Part shown: piece after piece, positions 8,840 to 19,135 of the stretch
Layout of the letters: each line of letters begins with the position of its first letter
Position numbering within the stretch: position 1 is the stretch's first letter
NCBI GenBank assembly: GCA_903832775.1
Contig: CAILCX010000158.1
Location: 1-64,000 of the forward strand
From: an uncultured Methylobacter sp.
GTDB lineage: Bacteria; Pseudomonadota; Gammaproteobacteria; Methylococcales; Methylomonadaceae
Direction of reading: 5' to 3'
DNA length: 64,000 nt
The notes under the pieces: model-generated
The model's input: the letters and a program-made list of their open reading frames with translations, nothing else
What the model was told of the DNA's origin: nothing
Database searches by the model: none
Made by a program: the position numbers and the translations under genes

Positions 8840-9499
8840 ATGATCGTTGATTGGAAAAAAATTGATACTGTTTTATTGGATATGGATGGGACATTACTGG
8901 ATTTGAATTTTGATAATCATTTCTGGCAGGAGTTTGTACCGCTTAACTTTGCAAAAAAACAGGGGTTGTCGATAGAGCTTGCAAAGCAGCAGTTACAGCC
9001 CCGATTTAAAAGTATGGAAGGTAAGTTGGAATGGTATTGTCTTGATTATTGGAGTGACGTTTTAGAACTGGATATTGCCGGCTTAAAAGCGGAAATTTCC
9101 GAGTTGATTGCGGTTTTGCCACATGTGACAGAGTTTCTGGAAAAGATTCATCAATCGTCAAAAAAAGTTTATTTAGTGACTAATGCACACAGGGATAGCT
9201 TGAATCTCAAGATGGAAAAGACCTGTTTACAGGTATTTTTTGATGAAATTATTAGTTCACATGATCTGGGGTTTGCCAAAGAACATCCCGATTTTTGGCG
9301 CTTGCTGCATCAAAAACAAAAGTTCGAAAAACAAACTACACTGATGGTTGATGATAGCCTGATAGTACTTAATGCGGCCAAGCAATTTGGCATAGGCAAT
9401 TTGGTTTCAGTGAGCCGACCGGACTCCCAACAGCCTAAAAAAGTAATAACAGATTATCCTGCCATAGAAGATTTTCGCGAGTTGCTGATTGGGCTGTAG
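8840..9499 (+). CDS. yrfG: HAD hydrolase, YrfG-like GMP/IMP nucleotidase
   Basis: 219-residue HAD-superfamily phosphatase. Motif I is DMDGTLLDLNFDNHFW, with the nucleophile Asp in LLDMDG near residue 14. Motif II is LVTNAHRDS, and the motif IV region is LMVDDSLIVLNAAKQFG. The NFDNHFW stretch after motif I is characteristic of YrfG. E. coli YrfG dephosphorylates GMP and IMP. Its stop abuts the stop of the convergent helicase gene, so no terminator space exists between them. Confidence 0.83.
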   Translation: MIVDWKKIDTVLLDMDGTLLDLNFDNHFWQEFVPLNFAKKQGLSIELAKQQLQPRFKSMEGKLEWYCLDYWSDVLELDIAGLKAEISELIAVLPHVTEFLEKIHQSSKKVYLVTNAHRDSLNLKMEKTCLQVFFDEIISSHDLGFAKEHPDFWRLLHQKQKFEKQTTLMVDDSLIVLNAAKQFGIGNLVSVSRPDSQQPKKVITDYPAIEDFRELLIGL

Positions 9500-10807
9500 C
9501 TAAGTTTTTTTATGTTGATACGGACGCTTACCCTGATATTCGGGTTTTGCTTTTTGAGGTCTTTTTGCCGGAATAATAATTTCAGCTAAAAGATCTTCCG
9601 TAATAGAAAGTACCGGGATTTTCTGGTCGATGTATTCCTCGATATCTGGCATCGAATAGGCATATTGTTCACAGATAAAACTGATCGCTATACCACTGGT
9701 GCCAAAACGCGCAGTACGGCCAATTCTGTGGACATAATCTTCCGCATCTTGTGGCAAATCGTAATTAAACACATGGGAAACATCGGCAATATGCAAACCT
9801 CTGGCCGCAACATCGGTTGCAATTAACAAAGTGATTTTGTTTTCCTGAAAATCAGCCAGCAAACGCTGGCGTTTGTCTTGCGGAACATCACCGCTGAGCG
9901 CGGCAGTCTTGTAACCATTAGCGTTTAGCGTGTCATCGAGCTGTTCTGCACAGCGTTTGGTATTGACAAAAATGATGCTGCGTTGCGGTTTGTGTTGATT
10001 CAATATGCCAACCAATAAAGGAATTTTTTGCTCGTTAGATGGACAAAATGCACTTTGCTGGATGGCTTTAGAGGTGACTTCCTCGGTTTCGATGCGAATC
10101 AGAACCGGATTATTCATATGTTCATAAGCCAGTTCGGTTACTTTGTAAGACAAAGTCGCGGAAAAAAGCATGTTCAAACGTTGATCCGGCGGCGGCATGC
10201 GCCGCAATAAAAACCGAATGTCTTTGATAAAGCCTAGATCAAACATCCGGTCAGCTTCATCCATCACCGTGACTTTAACATTATCCAGGCTGAAGGTATT
10301 TTGCCGGTAAAAGTCTATGATACGACCTGGCGTACCGATAATAATGTCAACATTGGACTTAAGACTGTCCAGTTGTTTTTGGTAATCGGTGCCGCCGTAG
10401 ATAAGCGCTAATTTCAGATTCAGATGCTTACCCAGTTGCAAGGCATCCTTGTGAATTTGAATGGCTAATTCACGGGTAGGCGCAAGAATAATGGCTCTCG
10501 GATTTATGTTGTGCTTGAGATGGACAGAGGTTTTGGTCTGATGCTCGTCTGAATCATCAATATCAAGATCGTCGTCGATTTCATTATCATTTATTAGATA
10601 CTGAAAAGTGGCCAATAAAAAAGCTGCAGTTTTTCCTGTGCCGGTTTGAGCCTGTCCCGCAACATCGACTCCGCGTAAGGATAAGGGTAAGGCTTTATGC
10701 TGGATGGGAGTGCAATGATTGAAACCAGCGTCTTTTAATCCACGAAGGATGGGATCGGACAATTCAAGATTACAAAAGCGTGTTTGAGTTAAATGGGTAT
10801 TTTTCAT
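9500..10807 (-). CDS. rhlB: DEAD-box RNA helicase RhlB
   Basis: 435 residues. It begins MKNTHLTQTRF then GFNHCTPIQ (Q motif), with Walker A AQTGTGKT, DEAD in VMDEADRMFD, SAT in LFSATLSYK and the final HRIGRTAR motif. It unwinds RNA in an ATP-dependent way; in E. coli RhlB is part of the RNA degradosome. RhlB is preferred over RhlE because of the N-terminus and because it lies divergent to trxA-rho exactly as in E. coli. A short acidic insert (DDDLDIDDSDEH, about residue 77-92) sits between the Q-motif region and motif Ia. Confidence 0.9.
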   Translation of the reverse strand: MKNTHLTQTRFCNLELSDPILRGLKDAGFNHCTPIQHKALPLSLRGVDVAGQAQTGTGKTAAFLLATFQYLINDNEIDDDLDIDDSDEHQTKTSVHLKHNINPRAIILAPTRELAIQIHKDALQLGKHLNLKLALIYGGTDYQKQLDSLKSNVDIIIGTPGRIIDFYRQNTFSLDNVKVTVMDEADRMFDLGFIKDIRFLLRRMPPPDQRLNMLFSATLSYKVTELAYEHMNNPVLIRIETEEVTSKAIQQSAFCPSNEQKIPLLVGILNQHKPQRSIIFVNTKRCAEQLDDTLNANGYKTAALSGDVPQDKRQRLLADFQENKITLLIATDVAARGLHIADVSHVFNYDLPQDAEDYVHRIGRTARFGTSGIAISFICEQYAYSMPDIEEYIDQKIPVLSITEDLLAEIIIPAKRPQKAKPEYQGKRPYQHKKT

Positions 10808-10827
10808 AGGCTATAGGATAACTTAAA

Positions 10828-10850
10828 AATCAATTCAGCTGAAATTGATT
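10828..10850. promoter_or_regulatory. Imperfect palindrome between rhlB and trxA
   Basis: A 23-bp near-palindrome centred on CAGCTG, with AATCAATT on the left and AAATTGATT on the right, lies in the 98-bp gap between the divergent rhlB and trxA starts. Its right edge overlaps the -35 hexamer of the proposed trxA promoter. Position suggests an operator or a shared site, but no known binding consensus is recognised. Confidence 0.35.
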
Positions 10851-10877
10851 GACTACTTGTCACTTCCCTCCTATAGT
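10849..10877 (+). promoter_or_regulatory. Sigma70-type promoter for trxA
   Basis: TTGACT at 10849-10854, a 17-bp spacer and TATAGT at 10872-10877 fit a sigma70 promoter well. The start of transcription would fall about 20 bp before the GTG start codon of trxA, leaving just enough leader for the GGAGA ribosome-binding site at 10894-10898. Confidence 0.65.
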
Positions 10878-10905
10878 TTTAATTTTAACATTTGGAGAAA
10901 TTAAA

Positions 10906-11232
10906 GTGAGTGATTCAGTCCTTCATGTAAATGATAGTGAGTTTAATGAAATCGTTATTAAAGCTGCGGGTCCCGTATTAGTAGATTATTGGGCTGAATG
11001 GTGCGGTCCTTGTAAAATGATTGGCCCAATTCTGGATGATATAGCTAAAGAATATGCAGACAAGCTGACCATTGTAAAATTAAATATAGATGAAAACCCC
11101 GAAACTCCACAGCATTATGGAGTTCGCGGCATTCCAACGTTGATGCTGTTTAAGAACGGCGAAGTGGAAGCTACCAAAGTAGGGGCACTGTCAAAATCTC
11201 AACTTGCTGCATTCGTTGATAGCAACATCTAA
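10906..11232 (+). CDS. trxA: Thioredoxin 1
   Basis: 108 residues from a GTG start at 10906, chosen because GGAGA lies 7 bases upstream and the protein then begins [10 protein letters not shown] like E. coli TrxA. The redox motif WCGPC is at 32-36 and the conserved cis-proline loop reads [11 protein letters not shown]. It reduces protein disulfides in the cytoplasm using thioredoxin reductase. The longer reading frame from 10849 starts upstream of the predicted -10 box and is rejected. It lies between rhlB (divergent) and rho (same strand, 186 bp downstream), as in E. coli. Confidence 0.95.
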   Translation: MSDSVLHVNDSEFNEIVIKAAGPVLVDYWAEWCGPCKMIGPILDDIAKEYADKLTIVKLNIDENPETPQHYGVRGIPTLMLFKNGEVEATKVGALSKSQLAAFVDSNI

Positions 11233-11418
11233 CATATCACTTTACTCAGGCCTGTCACAAAAGGTTGGACGGGGCTGAGTACTTGAGTTACACTATTTCA
11301 GCGCGATAATCATGCGCACCCCAATCATATCGTCCGATAAACTATCGCCCCTGAATTATACCTGTCCTAGTCGTTGCGGTTTATATCCGTAAGTACTTTT
11401 CCTTGAGTTGTCTTTTAT

Positions 11419-12675
11419 ATGAATCTAACTGAGTTAAAACTAAAACAAATAAGTGAAGTTATTGAAATCGCCGAGTCCCTTGGACTTGAAAATGTAGCCA
11501 GATCACGAAAGCAGGACTTGATTTTTGCGATTTTAAAAAAACAAGCCAAGGCTGGTGATGATATATCAGGCGACGGGGTTCTGGAAATTTTACAGGATGG
11601 TTTTGGTTTTTTACGTACACCGGGCTGTTCTTATTTAGCGGGCCCTGATGATATATATGTTTCACCCAGTCAGATCAGACGATTTTCTTTAAAGACTGGC
11701 GACACCATTAGTGGAAAGATTAGGCCGCCGAAAGATAACGAACGTTATTTTGCCATGCTCAAGGTTGACCAGATCAATTTTGAACCACCGGAAAATACCA
11801 AAAACAAAATCACCTTTTCAAATCTGACACCGCTTTTCGCCAAACAGCGATTTGTCCTTGAGCAGGGTAATGGCACCAGCGAAGATTTGACCGGTCGGAT
11901 GATTGATTTGGTTGCTCCTATCGGTAAAGGACAGCGTGGCTTGATTGTCTCGCCGCCTAAAGCCGGTAAAACCATGATTCTGCAAAGCTTGGCGCAGGCA
12001 ATTGCAGAACAAAATCCTGAATGTTATCTGATCGTATTGTTAATCGACGAACGCCCCGAAGAAGTAACCGAAATGGAGCGTTGTGTTCGTGGAGAAGTTA
12101 TCTCCAGTACCTTTGATGAACCGGCTACCCGTCATGTGCAAGTTGCAGAAATGGTTATCGAAAAAGCCCGTCGTTTGGTGGAACATAAACACGATGTAGT
12201 CATATTGTTAGACTCAATTACACGACTGGCAAGAGCGTATAACACCGTGGTACCTTCGTCTGGAAAGATTCTTACTGGTGGTGTCGATGCCAATGCACTG
12301 GAAAAACCAAAGCGCTTTTTTGGTGCTGCACGAAACATTGAAGAAGGTGGTAGTTTGACCATTATTGCAACTGCGCTGGTTGATACCGGCTCAAGAATGG
12401 ATGAGGTGATTTACGAGGAGTTCAAGGGTACCGGTAACATGGAGTTACATCTGGACCGTAAAATTGCCGAGAAAAGAATTTATCCTGCCATTAACATTAA
12501 TCGTTCCGGCACACGTCGCGAAGAATATCTGGTTGATCCGGACACGCTGCAAAAAACCTGGATTTTACGCAAGATTTTGCAGCCCATGGATGAAACTGCA
12601 GCTTCAGAGTTTTTGATTGGTAAACTTAAAGACTTTAAAACCAATTCGGAATTTTTTGAATCCATGAAGCGCTAA
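11419..12675 (+). CDS. rho: Transcription termination factor Rho
   Basis: 418 residues, the usual length. It begins [13 protein letters not shown], with the RNA-binding domain core [15 protein letters not shown], Walker A PPKAGKT near residues 178-184, [10 protein letters not shown], and the Q/R-loop regions near [12 protein letters not shown]. This hexameric RNA helicase ends transcripts lacking intrinsic terminators. The 186-bp leader after trxA contains no gene; rho leaders are autoregulated in some bacteria, but no specific site is recognised here. Very high confidence. Confidence 0.98.
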   Translation: MNLTELKLKQISEVIEIAESLGLENVARSRKQDLIFAILKKQAKAGDDISGDGVLEILQDGFGFLRTPGCSYLAGPDDIYVSPSQIRRFSLKTGDTISGKIRPPKDNERYFAMLKVDQINFEPPENTKNKITFSNLTPLFAKQRFVLEQGNGTSEDLTGRMIDLVAPIGKGQRGLIVSPPKAGKTMILQSLAQAIAEQNPECYLIVLLIDERPEEVTEMERCVRGEVISSTFDEPATRHVQVAEMVIEKARRLVEHKHDVVILLDSITRLARAYNTVVPSSGKILTGGVDANALEKPKRFFGAARNIEEGGSLTIIATALVDTGSRMDEVIYEEFKGTGNMELHLDRKIAEKRIYPAININRSGTRREEYLVDPDTLQKTWILRKILQPMDETAASEFLIGKLKDFKTNSEFFESMKR

Positions 12676-12714
12676 TCTGGCAAAACGTCCAGAGCCTATT
12701 TTGCGCTTAGTCTT

Positions 12715-12755
12715 TCCGTTGCATAATATAATTAAATAAAATGCAACGGATTTAA
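12715..12755. terminator. Bidirectional hairpin between rho and yggX
   Basis: TCCGTTGCAT at 12715-12724 pairs perfectly with ATGCAACGGA at 12741-12750 around a 16-base AT-only loop. A short T-rich run follows on each strand. It sits between the convergent rho and yggX genes, where a two-way terminator is expected. The long loop and weak U-tract make it an imperfect intrinsic terminator. Confidence 0.55.
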
Positions 12756-12765
12756 TTCCTAACAA

Positions 12766-13038
12766 TCAGTTTTTGGGAGGTACATAGCCTTCAGGCATTT
12801 CGTTATTGCCTTCAAATAGAAACTTGGTTCTTTCTTCAGCTAAAAATTCTCGTGCCTTCGGGTCAAAACTCGCTAATTTCCCTTCGTTAATTAACATGGT
12901 TTGCTTTGTCAGCCATTCTTTCCAGGCTTGCTTGGAAACTTTTTCGAAGATTTCTTGTCCTTTCGGACCTGGAAAAGGCGGAGTATCCAAACCTTCAGTT
13001 TCTATTCCCAATTTTATGCATTTAATAAGTCTAGTCAT
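12766..13038 (-). CDS. yggX: YggX, Fe(II)-trafficking / oxidative damage protection protein
   Basis: 90 residues. Conserved parts are MTRLIKCIKLG with the single Cys at position 7, PPFPGPKGQEIF, KQAWKEWLTKQTMLINE and the C-terminal FLFEG. YggX protects iron-sulfur clusters from oxidative damage in enteric bacteria. It lies just downstream of mutY on the same strand, an arrangement also found in E. coli, which fits since MutY carries an iron-sulfur cluster. Confidence 0.94.
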   Translation of the reverse strand: MTRLIKCIKLGIETEGLDTPPFPGPKGQEIFEKVSKQAWKEWLTKQTMLINEGKLASFDPKAREFLAEERTKFLFEGNNEMPEGYVPPKN

Positions 13039-13101
13039 TTTAATCTCATCTATGATTTTTTAAGCCAAAGCGGCGAATTTTCCTTGGTGTTTTTTCGTAG
13101 C

Positions 13102-14145
13102 TCAACTGACTTTTTCAGGTTGAAGTAGCTGTTTGATCGGTGCGGCTAAGCCAAGCGTATTAACCTGATCAGCTTTATACCAGACAGTTAGATTAGCTTC
13201 CATCACAAAATTGCTGGGGGAATTGGTTTGAATCAGCAGTGGTGTGTAATCCAAGTGGTAGTGGGAAAATGTGTGGCGTCGGGTTTCTAATGCCCGTTGA
13301 TCGGTAATAGCAATATTCTTAGTCTGGCACCATTCATAGGCAGCCTCTTCAGTATCAAACTCTGGTAAACTCCAAAGGCCTCCCCATATGCCAACTGGCG
13401 GGCGTTTTTCCAGCAAAATCCGATTGTCGATATCCGTGAGCAATAAAAAAACAAGCTGTTTGACGGGTAAGGTCTTTGGAGGTTTGGAGGTTGGAAATGA
13501 CGTCATATTCCCTGCAATTCTGGCTAAACAGTCCTCATGAAGTGGACAAGCTCCACAATTGGGCTTGCTGCGGGTACAAAGCGTTGCACCCAAATCCATA
13601 ATAGCTTGGGTATAATCGGCAACTCGGGCTTGAGGCGTTAGTCTGGTGCTGATTATCCAGAGTTCTTTGTTGACTGCGCTGTTACCTGGCCAACCGGCAA
13701 TCGCTTTGAATCGGGTTAATACTCTTTTTACATTCCCATCCAGTATCGGATGGCTTTTATTAAAAGCGATACTCAGGATGGCGCCCGCGGTTGATTGGCC
13801 AATGCCGGGTAATTCTAAGAGTTCATTAAGCGTATCGGGGAAACGATCTTGTTCGGTGATTGTTTTTGCTGTCTTGTGCAAATTTCTTGCCCTTGCATAA
13901 TAGCCGAGACCTGACCAAAGATGCAATACATCATCAACAGGCGCATTTGCTAGGCTGATAATATCCGGGAATTTTTCAATAAAATTATTGAAATAAGGAA
14001 TAACGGTAGCGACTTGAGTTTGCTGTAGCATGGTCTCGGAAAGCCAGACGCGGTAAGGTGACAGGTCTTTTTGCCAAGGTAGGTCTTTACGGCCATATTG
14101 ATCAAACCAGGCAAGGATATTTTGTTGGAATTTTGATGGATTCAT
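13102..14145 (-). CDS. mutY: A/G-specific adenine glycosylase MutY
   Basis: 347 residues. It removes adenine mispaired with 8-oxoguanine. The catalytic-Glu region SETMLQQTQV, helix-hairpin-helix LPGIGQSTAG and catalytic-Asp region ILDGNVKRVL are present. The 4Fe-4S ligands follow as C-X6-C-X2-C-X5-C starting at CTRSKPNC. A C-terminal Nudix-like domain (from about 225) recognises oxoG. It is the first gene of a mutY-yggX pair with a 63-bp gap. Confidence 0.96.
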   Translation of the reverse strand: MNPSKFQQNILAWFDQYGRKDLPWQKDLSPYRVWLSETMLQQTQVATVIPYFNNFIEKFPDIISLANAPVDDVLHLWSGLGYYARARNLHKTAKTITEQDRFPDTLNELLELPGIGQSTAGAILSIAFNKSHPILDGNVKRVLTRFKAIAGWPGNSAVNKELWIISTRLTPQARVADYTQAIMDLGATLCTRSKPNCGACPLHEDCLARIAGNMTSFPTSKPPKTLPVKQLVFLLLTDIDNRILLEKRPPVGIWGGLWSLPEFDTEEAAYEWCQTKNIAITDQRALETRRHTFSHYHLDYTPLLIQTNSPSNFVMEANLTVWYKADQVNTLGLAAPIKQLLQPEKVS

Positions 14146-14334
14146 AGCGGGGAATAAAGTTTAATAAGTAATCTTGGTTAATTCTTTTAAAGCGTCGAAG
14201 AATAAAAGCAGAAGCCATAGGACTGAAATCTGATTCAGTAAATAATGTTATAAAGGCAACTGATTATGGCTAATAGTTAATTAAATGAGATATGATTATT
14301 GTCCAAGGCTAACAAGCAACTAAAATCATTTTCA

Positions 14335-14954
14335 ATGAAATCAATTTACAAAGCCATCATTTTCATTGGATTCAATAGTTTATTAATAAATACTACGCTG
14401 GCAGAGACTAAAAGCCATACGCCGGAAGGTGAGCAAAGTCAGATTCGCGCCGCGGTAAATCATGTATTAAAAGCAAATCATTACCAAGTTGAAAGGCATA
14501 AATCCAGTTATTTTGCCGCATTAATCAAGGGTCAAGAGCCCAAGGCAATAGTCGTCACTTGTTCAGTTCAAGGATTCATTCGCACGCAATAGATCCACAT
14601 CCAGACGGAGATTTGTTTATGGTACGTGATATTGGCAATCAAATTTTTACTGCCAAAGGATCAATTGAGTATGGAGTAAGGCATCTTCATAGGCCTTTGT
14701 TACTCATTTAGGGTCATTCGATGTGCGGAGCAGTTAAATCGGCAATGACAGATTTTTCAAATATGGAGCCCGCAATTAAAGATAATCTGAGCACAATACA
14801 TGTTAAAGAGGCTGTTGAGGTGAATGTTAATGAGCAGGTTAATCTTGCCATGAAGTTATTTGAACCTGAATTAGCTAATGGTAAGTTGCTTATTGTTGGA
14901 GCTGTTTATGATTTTCGAAACAACTATAAAATGGCTTTGGACGATTGGTCTTGA
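14335..14954 (+). pseudogene. Broken periplasmic beta-carbonic anhydrase
   Basis: Beta-carbonic anhydrases interconvert CO2 and bicarbonate with a zinc held by Cys, Asp, His and Cys. The first part, from the ATG at 14335, has a signal-peptide-like N-terminus and runs to the first zinc motif. There the expected CSDSR reads out of frame because one base is missing near 14566, giving a stop at 14590-14592. In the shifted frame the family sequence resumes (DLFMVRDIGNQ), then meets an in-frame TAG at 14709-14711 exactly before GHSMCGAV, the second zinc motif. It continues to a natural stop at 14954. Two independent lesions make it very likely dead. Confidence 0.82.
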
Positions 14955-15228
14955 CTAATGTTAATGGCTAGAAGGATGTGCAAATAATCAGTAAAACACT
15001 GACATTTTCAAAATGGGCCGTTACAAAGTAATTCAAGAAATTATTTGGCCTTTAAAGATTTTGGGATGTATTATTTTTGTTGATTTGACAAAGCGATTGA
15101 ATTAACTTTAGTTATTTGTTGTCTTCTTGTAATGGCGTCTGGCTAGGCTGAATTAATAGGATGGCTTTATTTTCTAAGCCATTTTAAAATTTGTTTTTCA
15201 TAATTAAGTATTAAAGTGAGGTGTCTAA

Positions 15229-15528
15229 ATGTTACATTTGGCTAGATTTGCTGCCATTGCAGTGCTTGTATGGTTTTATCTGTCAGCAAAGGAAAAAGGA
15301 GAATCCCCCATAAACTGGGCTATCACAGGATTGATTGGTTATTGGATTGCCTGGTGGGCGGTAAAATTGACAGTAGTATCAGGATTGACTTCAATGGTTG
15401 CAAAAAGTCCAACTGGTACTTTTTTATTAATACAAATTCCGGCTTTATGTGCAATCGGTGCAGCAATTTTAATCAGAAAAAAATTGATAGCTGATGCTGA
15501 TAAAAAATCCAAGGATGGATTTAATTAA
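15229..15528 (+). CDS. Small membrane protein, unknown
   Basis: 99 residues with about three hydrophobic helices (about 3-19, 30-53 and 65-84) and a short charged C-terminal tail. A good ribosome-binding site (GAGGTG) precedes the ATG. No family is recognised. It stands alone between the carbonic anhydrase remnant and the rhamnose genes; the 274 bp before it hold no gene. Real expression is supported only by the ribosome site and clean hydrophobic pattern. Confidence 0.6.
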   Translation: MLHLARFAAIAVLVWFYLSAKEKGESPINWAITGLIGYWIAWWAVKLTVVSGLTSMVAKSPTGTFLLIQIPALCAIGAAILIRKKLIADADKKSKDGFN

Positions 15529-15631
15529 GCAAACCAACCTGCTCCATAGTCCCCCATAAAATAGAAAACTTAAATGAAATTGCACTTGATAAGTGTTATT
15601 GCAAATAATATCAAAACAACAGGCAGATAAA

Positions 15632-16699
15632 ATGATTCTAGTAACGGGTGGTGCCGGGTTTATCGGTGCAAATTTTGTATTGGACTGGTTGGCGCACGTT
15701 GATGAAGCGGTGATTAACGTCGATGTTCTCACTTACGCTGGCAATCGCGAGAATCTTGCGTCATTGACTGGAGATGACCGTCATATATTTATAAAGGGTG
15801 ATATCGCTGATTCCACATTAATAAGCGGTTTGTTGGCTCAATATCGGCCCCGTGCCATTATTAATTTTGCCGCTGAAAGCCATGTAGACAGATCAATTCA
15901 CGGTCCGGAAGACTTTATTCAAACCAATATCGTAGGTACTTTCCGTCTATTGGAAGCAGTGCGGGCTTATTGGAACAATCTGCAAACTGAACCCCGGCAA
16001 CAATTTCGTTTCCTGCATGTTTCAACCGATGAAGTTTATGGCTCACTTTCTAAAGATGAGCCCGCTTTTACAGAAACTAATCGTTACGAACCCAACAGTC
16101 CATATTCGGCGAGCAAAGCCGCCAGCGACCATTTGGTGCGTGCTTACCATCATACTTATTGCTTACCGGTACTTACTACTAACTGCTCGAATAACTACGG
16201 TCCGTATCATTTTCCGGAAAAACTTATTCCACTGATGATCGTTAATGCCCTTGCAGATAAGTCTTTACCGGTTTATGGCGATGGCCAGCAAATTCGGGAT
16301 TGGTTGTATGTTAAAGATCATTGCAGCGCGATTCGTCGGGTTCTGGAAGCGGGTAGATTAGGCGAGGTTTATAACGTCGGCGGATGGAACGAAAAGCCAA
16401 ATCTAGATATCGTTCATACCGTTTGCGCCTTGCTAGACGAATTGCGCCCAAGACCGGACAATAAAAGTTATCGGGAACAAATTAGCTATGTTACCGATCG
16501 TCCCGGTCATGATCGGCGTTATGCTATTGATGCCAGCAAAATCGAACGTGAACTTGGCTGGAAGCCAGCTGAAACTTTTGACACAGGGATTCGTAAAACC
16601 GTCCAGTGGTATCTTGAAAATCAGGAATGGGTTGCCAATGTCCAGTCCGGTAGCTACCGGGAATGGGTGGAAAAAAATTACTCAGGACGTGTTGCGTGA
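15632..16699 (+). CDS. rfbB: dTDP-glucose 4,6-dehydratase
   Basis: 355 residues from the ATG at 15632, where the protein starts directly at the nucleotide-binding fold [12 protein letters not shown]; an in-frame start at 15593 would add 13 residues before the Rossmann strand and is rejected. Catalytic STDEVYG and [10 protein letters not shown] (Tyr-XXX-Lys) are intact. It converts dTDP-glucose to dTDP-4-keto-6-deoxyglucose, the second step to dTDP-rhamnose. First gene of rfbBDAC; rfbD follows after 22 bp. Confidence 0.95.
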   Translation: MILVTGGAGFIGANFVLDWLAHVDEAVINVDVLTYAGNRENLASLTGDDRHIFIKGDIADSTLISGLLAQYRPRAIINFAAESHVDRSIHGPEDFIQTNIVGTFRLLEAVRAYWNNLQTEPRQQFRFLHVSTDEVYGSLSKDEPAFTETNRYEPNSPYSASKAASDHLVRAYHHTYCLPVLTTNCSNNYGPYHFPEKLIPLMIVNALADKSLPVYGDGQQIRDWLYVKDHCSAIRRVLEAGRLGEVYNVGGWNEKPNLDIVHTVCALLDELRPRPDNKSYREQISYVTDRPGHDRRYAIDASKIERELGWKPAETFDTGIRKTVQWYLENQEWVANVQSGSYREWVEKNYSGRVA

Positions 16700-16721
16700 T
16701 AAGTGCAAAGGATAGCTTAAT

Positions 16722-17618
16722 ATGATTATTCTGCTGTTCGGCAAAGGTGGTCAGGTTGGTTGGGAGTTACAACGCAGTCTTGCCCCTCTGGGTAAGCTGG
16801 TAGCACTGGGAACTGATAGCCAGGATTTATGCGGTGACTTTACTGATTTGGATGGAATTGCCGAAACTGTTCGCAGTGTTCAACCGGATATTATTGTCAA
16901 TGCAGCGGCCTATACAGCGGTTGATAAAGCTGAAAGTGAATCTGATCTTTGCCGTAAAATCAATGCAATGGCTCCTGCAATTTTGGCGCGGGAGGCCAAG
17001 AGTTGTGGTTCCTGGCTCATTCATTATTCTACCGATTATGTGTTTGACGGTAGTGGTGAGAGGCCTTGGAGCGAAGCCGATCCTACCACACCGCTAAGTG
17101 TCTATGGTAAAACTAAGCTGGAAGGTGAAGAGGCCATTCGCGAAACCAGCTGCCAGCATCTTATATTCCGTACTAGTTGGGTTTATGCCGCACGCGGCGG
17201 AAATTTTGCGAAAACCATGTTGAGACTGGCTACTGAAAGAGACAGTTTGAGTGTGATAAACGACCAGTTTGGAGCGCCAACCGGTGCAGAATTGTTGGCG
17301 GATGCGTCTGCCCACGCGATTCGAACTGCTTTGCAACGCCCTGAGGTTAGTGGTTTGTATCATCTTGTTGCCGGGGGGCAGGCAAGTTGGCACGAATATG
17401 CCGGTTTCGTTATTGAGTTTGCTCGTCAGGCCGATATTAATATTAAGATTGCGGCTGAAGCAATTCATCCTGTGCCTACCAGTGCCTTTCCCACACCAGC
17501 GAAGCGTCCCGGTAACTCTCGACTTAACACTGGAAAATTTCAAAATACATTTGACCTTTATTTACCCCATTGGCAGAGCGGGGTTACTCGCATGCTTACT
17601 GAAATTCTGGAGAAGTAA
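16722..17618 (+). CDS. rfbD: dTDP-4-dehydrorhamnose reductase
   Basis: 298 residues, SDR fold: [17 protein letters not shown] at the start, [22 protein letters not shown], and the catalytic Tyr/Lys in [11 protein letters not shown]. It performs the last step, reducing dTDP-4-keto-L-rhamnose to dTDP-L-rhamnose with NAD(P)H. It lies between rfbB and rfbA; only 2 bp separate it from rfbA, indicating one transcript. Confidence 0.95.
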   Translation: MIILLFGKGGQVGWELQRSLAPLGKLVALGTDSQDLCGDFTDLDGIAETVRSVQPDIIVNAAAYTAVDKAESESDLCRKINAMAPAILAREAKSCGSWLIHYSTDYVFDGSGERPWSEADPTTPLSVYGKTKLEGEEAIRETSCQHLIFRTSWVYAARGGNFAKTMLRLATERDSLSVINDQFGAPTGAELLADASAHAIRTALQRPEVSGLYHLVAGGQASWHEYAGFVIEFARQADINIKIAAEAIHPVPTSAFPTPAKRPGNSRLNTGKFQNTFDLYLPHWQSGVTRMLTEILEK

Positions 17619-17620
17619 AC

Positions 17621-18508
<888 letters not shown>

Positions 18509-18576
18509 TGAAATGTCTTGTAGAGGCAATTAATTCGCCTTTAAAATGGATTGGCAAACTAACTTACCATACTTAA

Positions 18577-19122
18577 ATGAACATTATCTCAACTAAAATT
18601 TCTGATTTATTAATCATTGAACCCAAGGTATTTGGGGATGAGAGAGGCTTTTTTTTTGAGAGCTTTAATCAGCGTCGATTCAATGAGCTCATTGGGCGCG
18701 ACGTCAATTTTGTGCAGGATAATCACAGTCGTTCTGTGAAAAACGTATTGCGTGGACTGCATTATCAAATCAGCCAACCTCAGGGCAAATTAGTGAGGGT
18801 CGTGCAAGGCAGTGTTTATGATGTAGCTCTTGATATACGTAAAAATTCCCCCACTTTTGGGCAGCATCTTGCGCTTGAATTGTCTGCTGAAAATAAACTA
18901 ATGTTATGGATACCTGAAGGTTTTGCGCATGGTTTTATGGTGTTGTCTGACACTGCTGAGTTTCTCTATAAAACGACCGACTATTGGGCGCCCGAATTCG
19001 AGCGCAGTATTGCCTGGAATGATCCCCAGATCAATATTCAATGGCCGGTTCAGGGCGAACCTACTTTGTCTGCAAAAGATCAGCTTGGCAAATCATTGAT
19101 CGAGGCGGAACATTTTATTTAA
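18577..19122 (+). CDS. rfbC: dTDP-4-dehydrorhamnose 3,5-epimerase
   Basis: 181 residues, RmlC cupin. Conserved FFESFNQRRF, QDNHSRSVKNVLRGLHYQ with the catalytic His of LRGLHYQ, and IPEGFAHGF are present. It epimerises C3 and C5 of dTDP-4-keto-6-deoxyglucose. It is the last gene of the rhamnose operon, 68 bp after rfbA, and converges on tsaD with 13 bp between stops. A second, more divergent member of this family lies at 59376-59936. Confidence 0.95.
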   Translation: MNIISTKISDLLIIEPKVFGDERGFFFESFNQRRFNELIGRDVNFVQDNHSRSVKNVLRGLHYQISQPQGKLVRVVQGSVYDVALDIRKNSPTFGQHLALELSAENKLMLWIPEGFAHGFMVLSDTAEFLYKTTDYWAPEFERSIAWNDPQINIQWPVQGEPTLSAKDQLGKSLIEAEHFI

Positions 19123-19135
19123 GCGGTTATGACTA

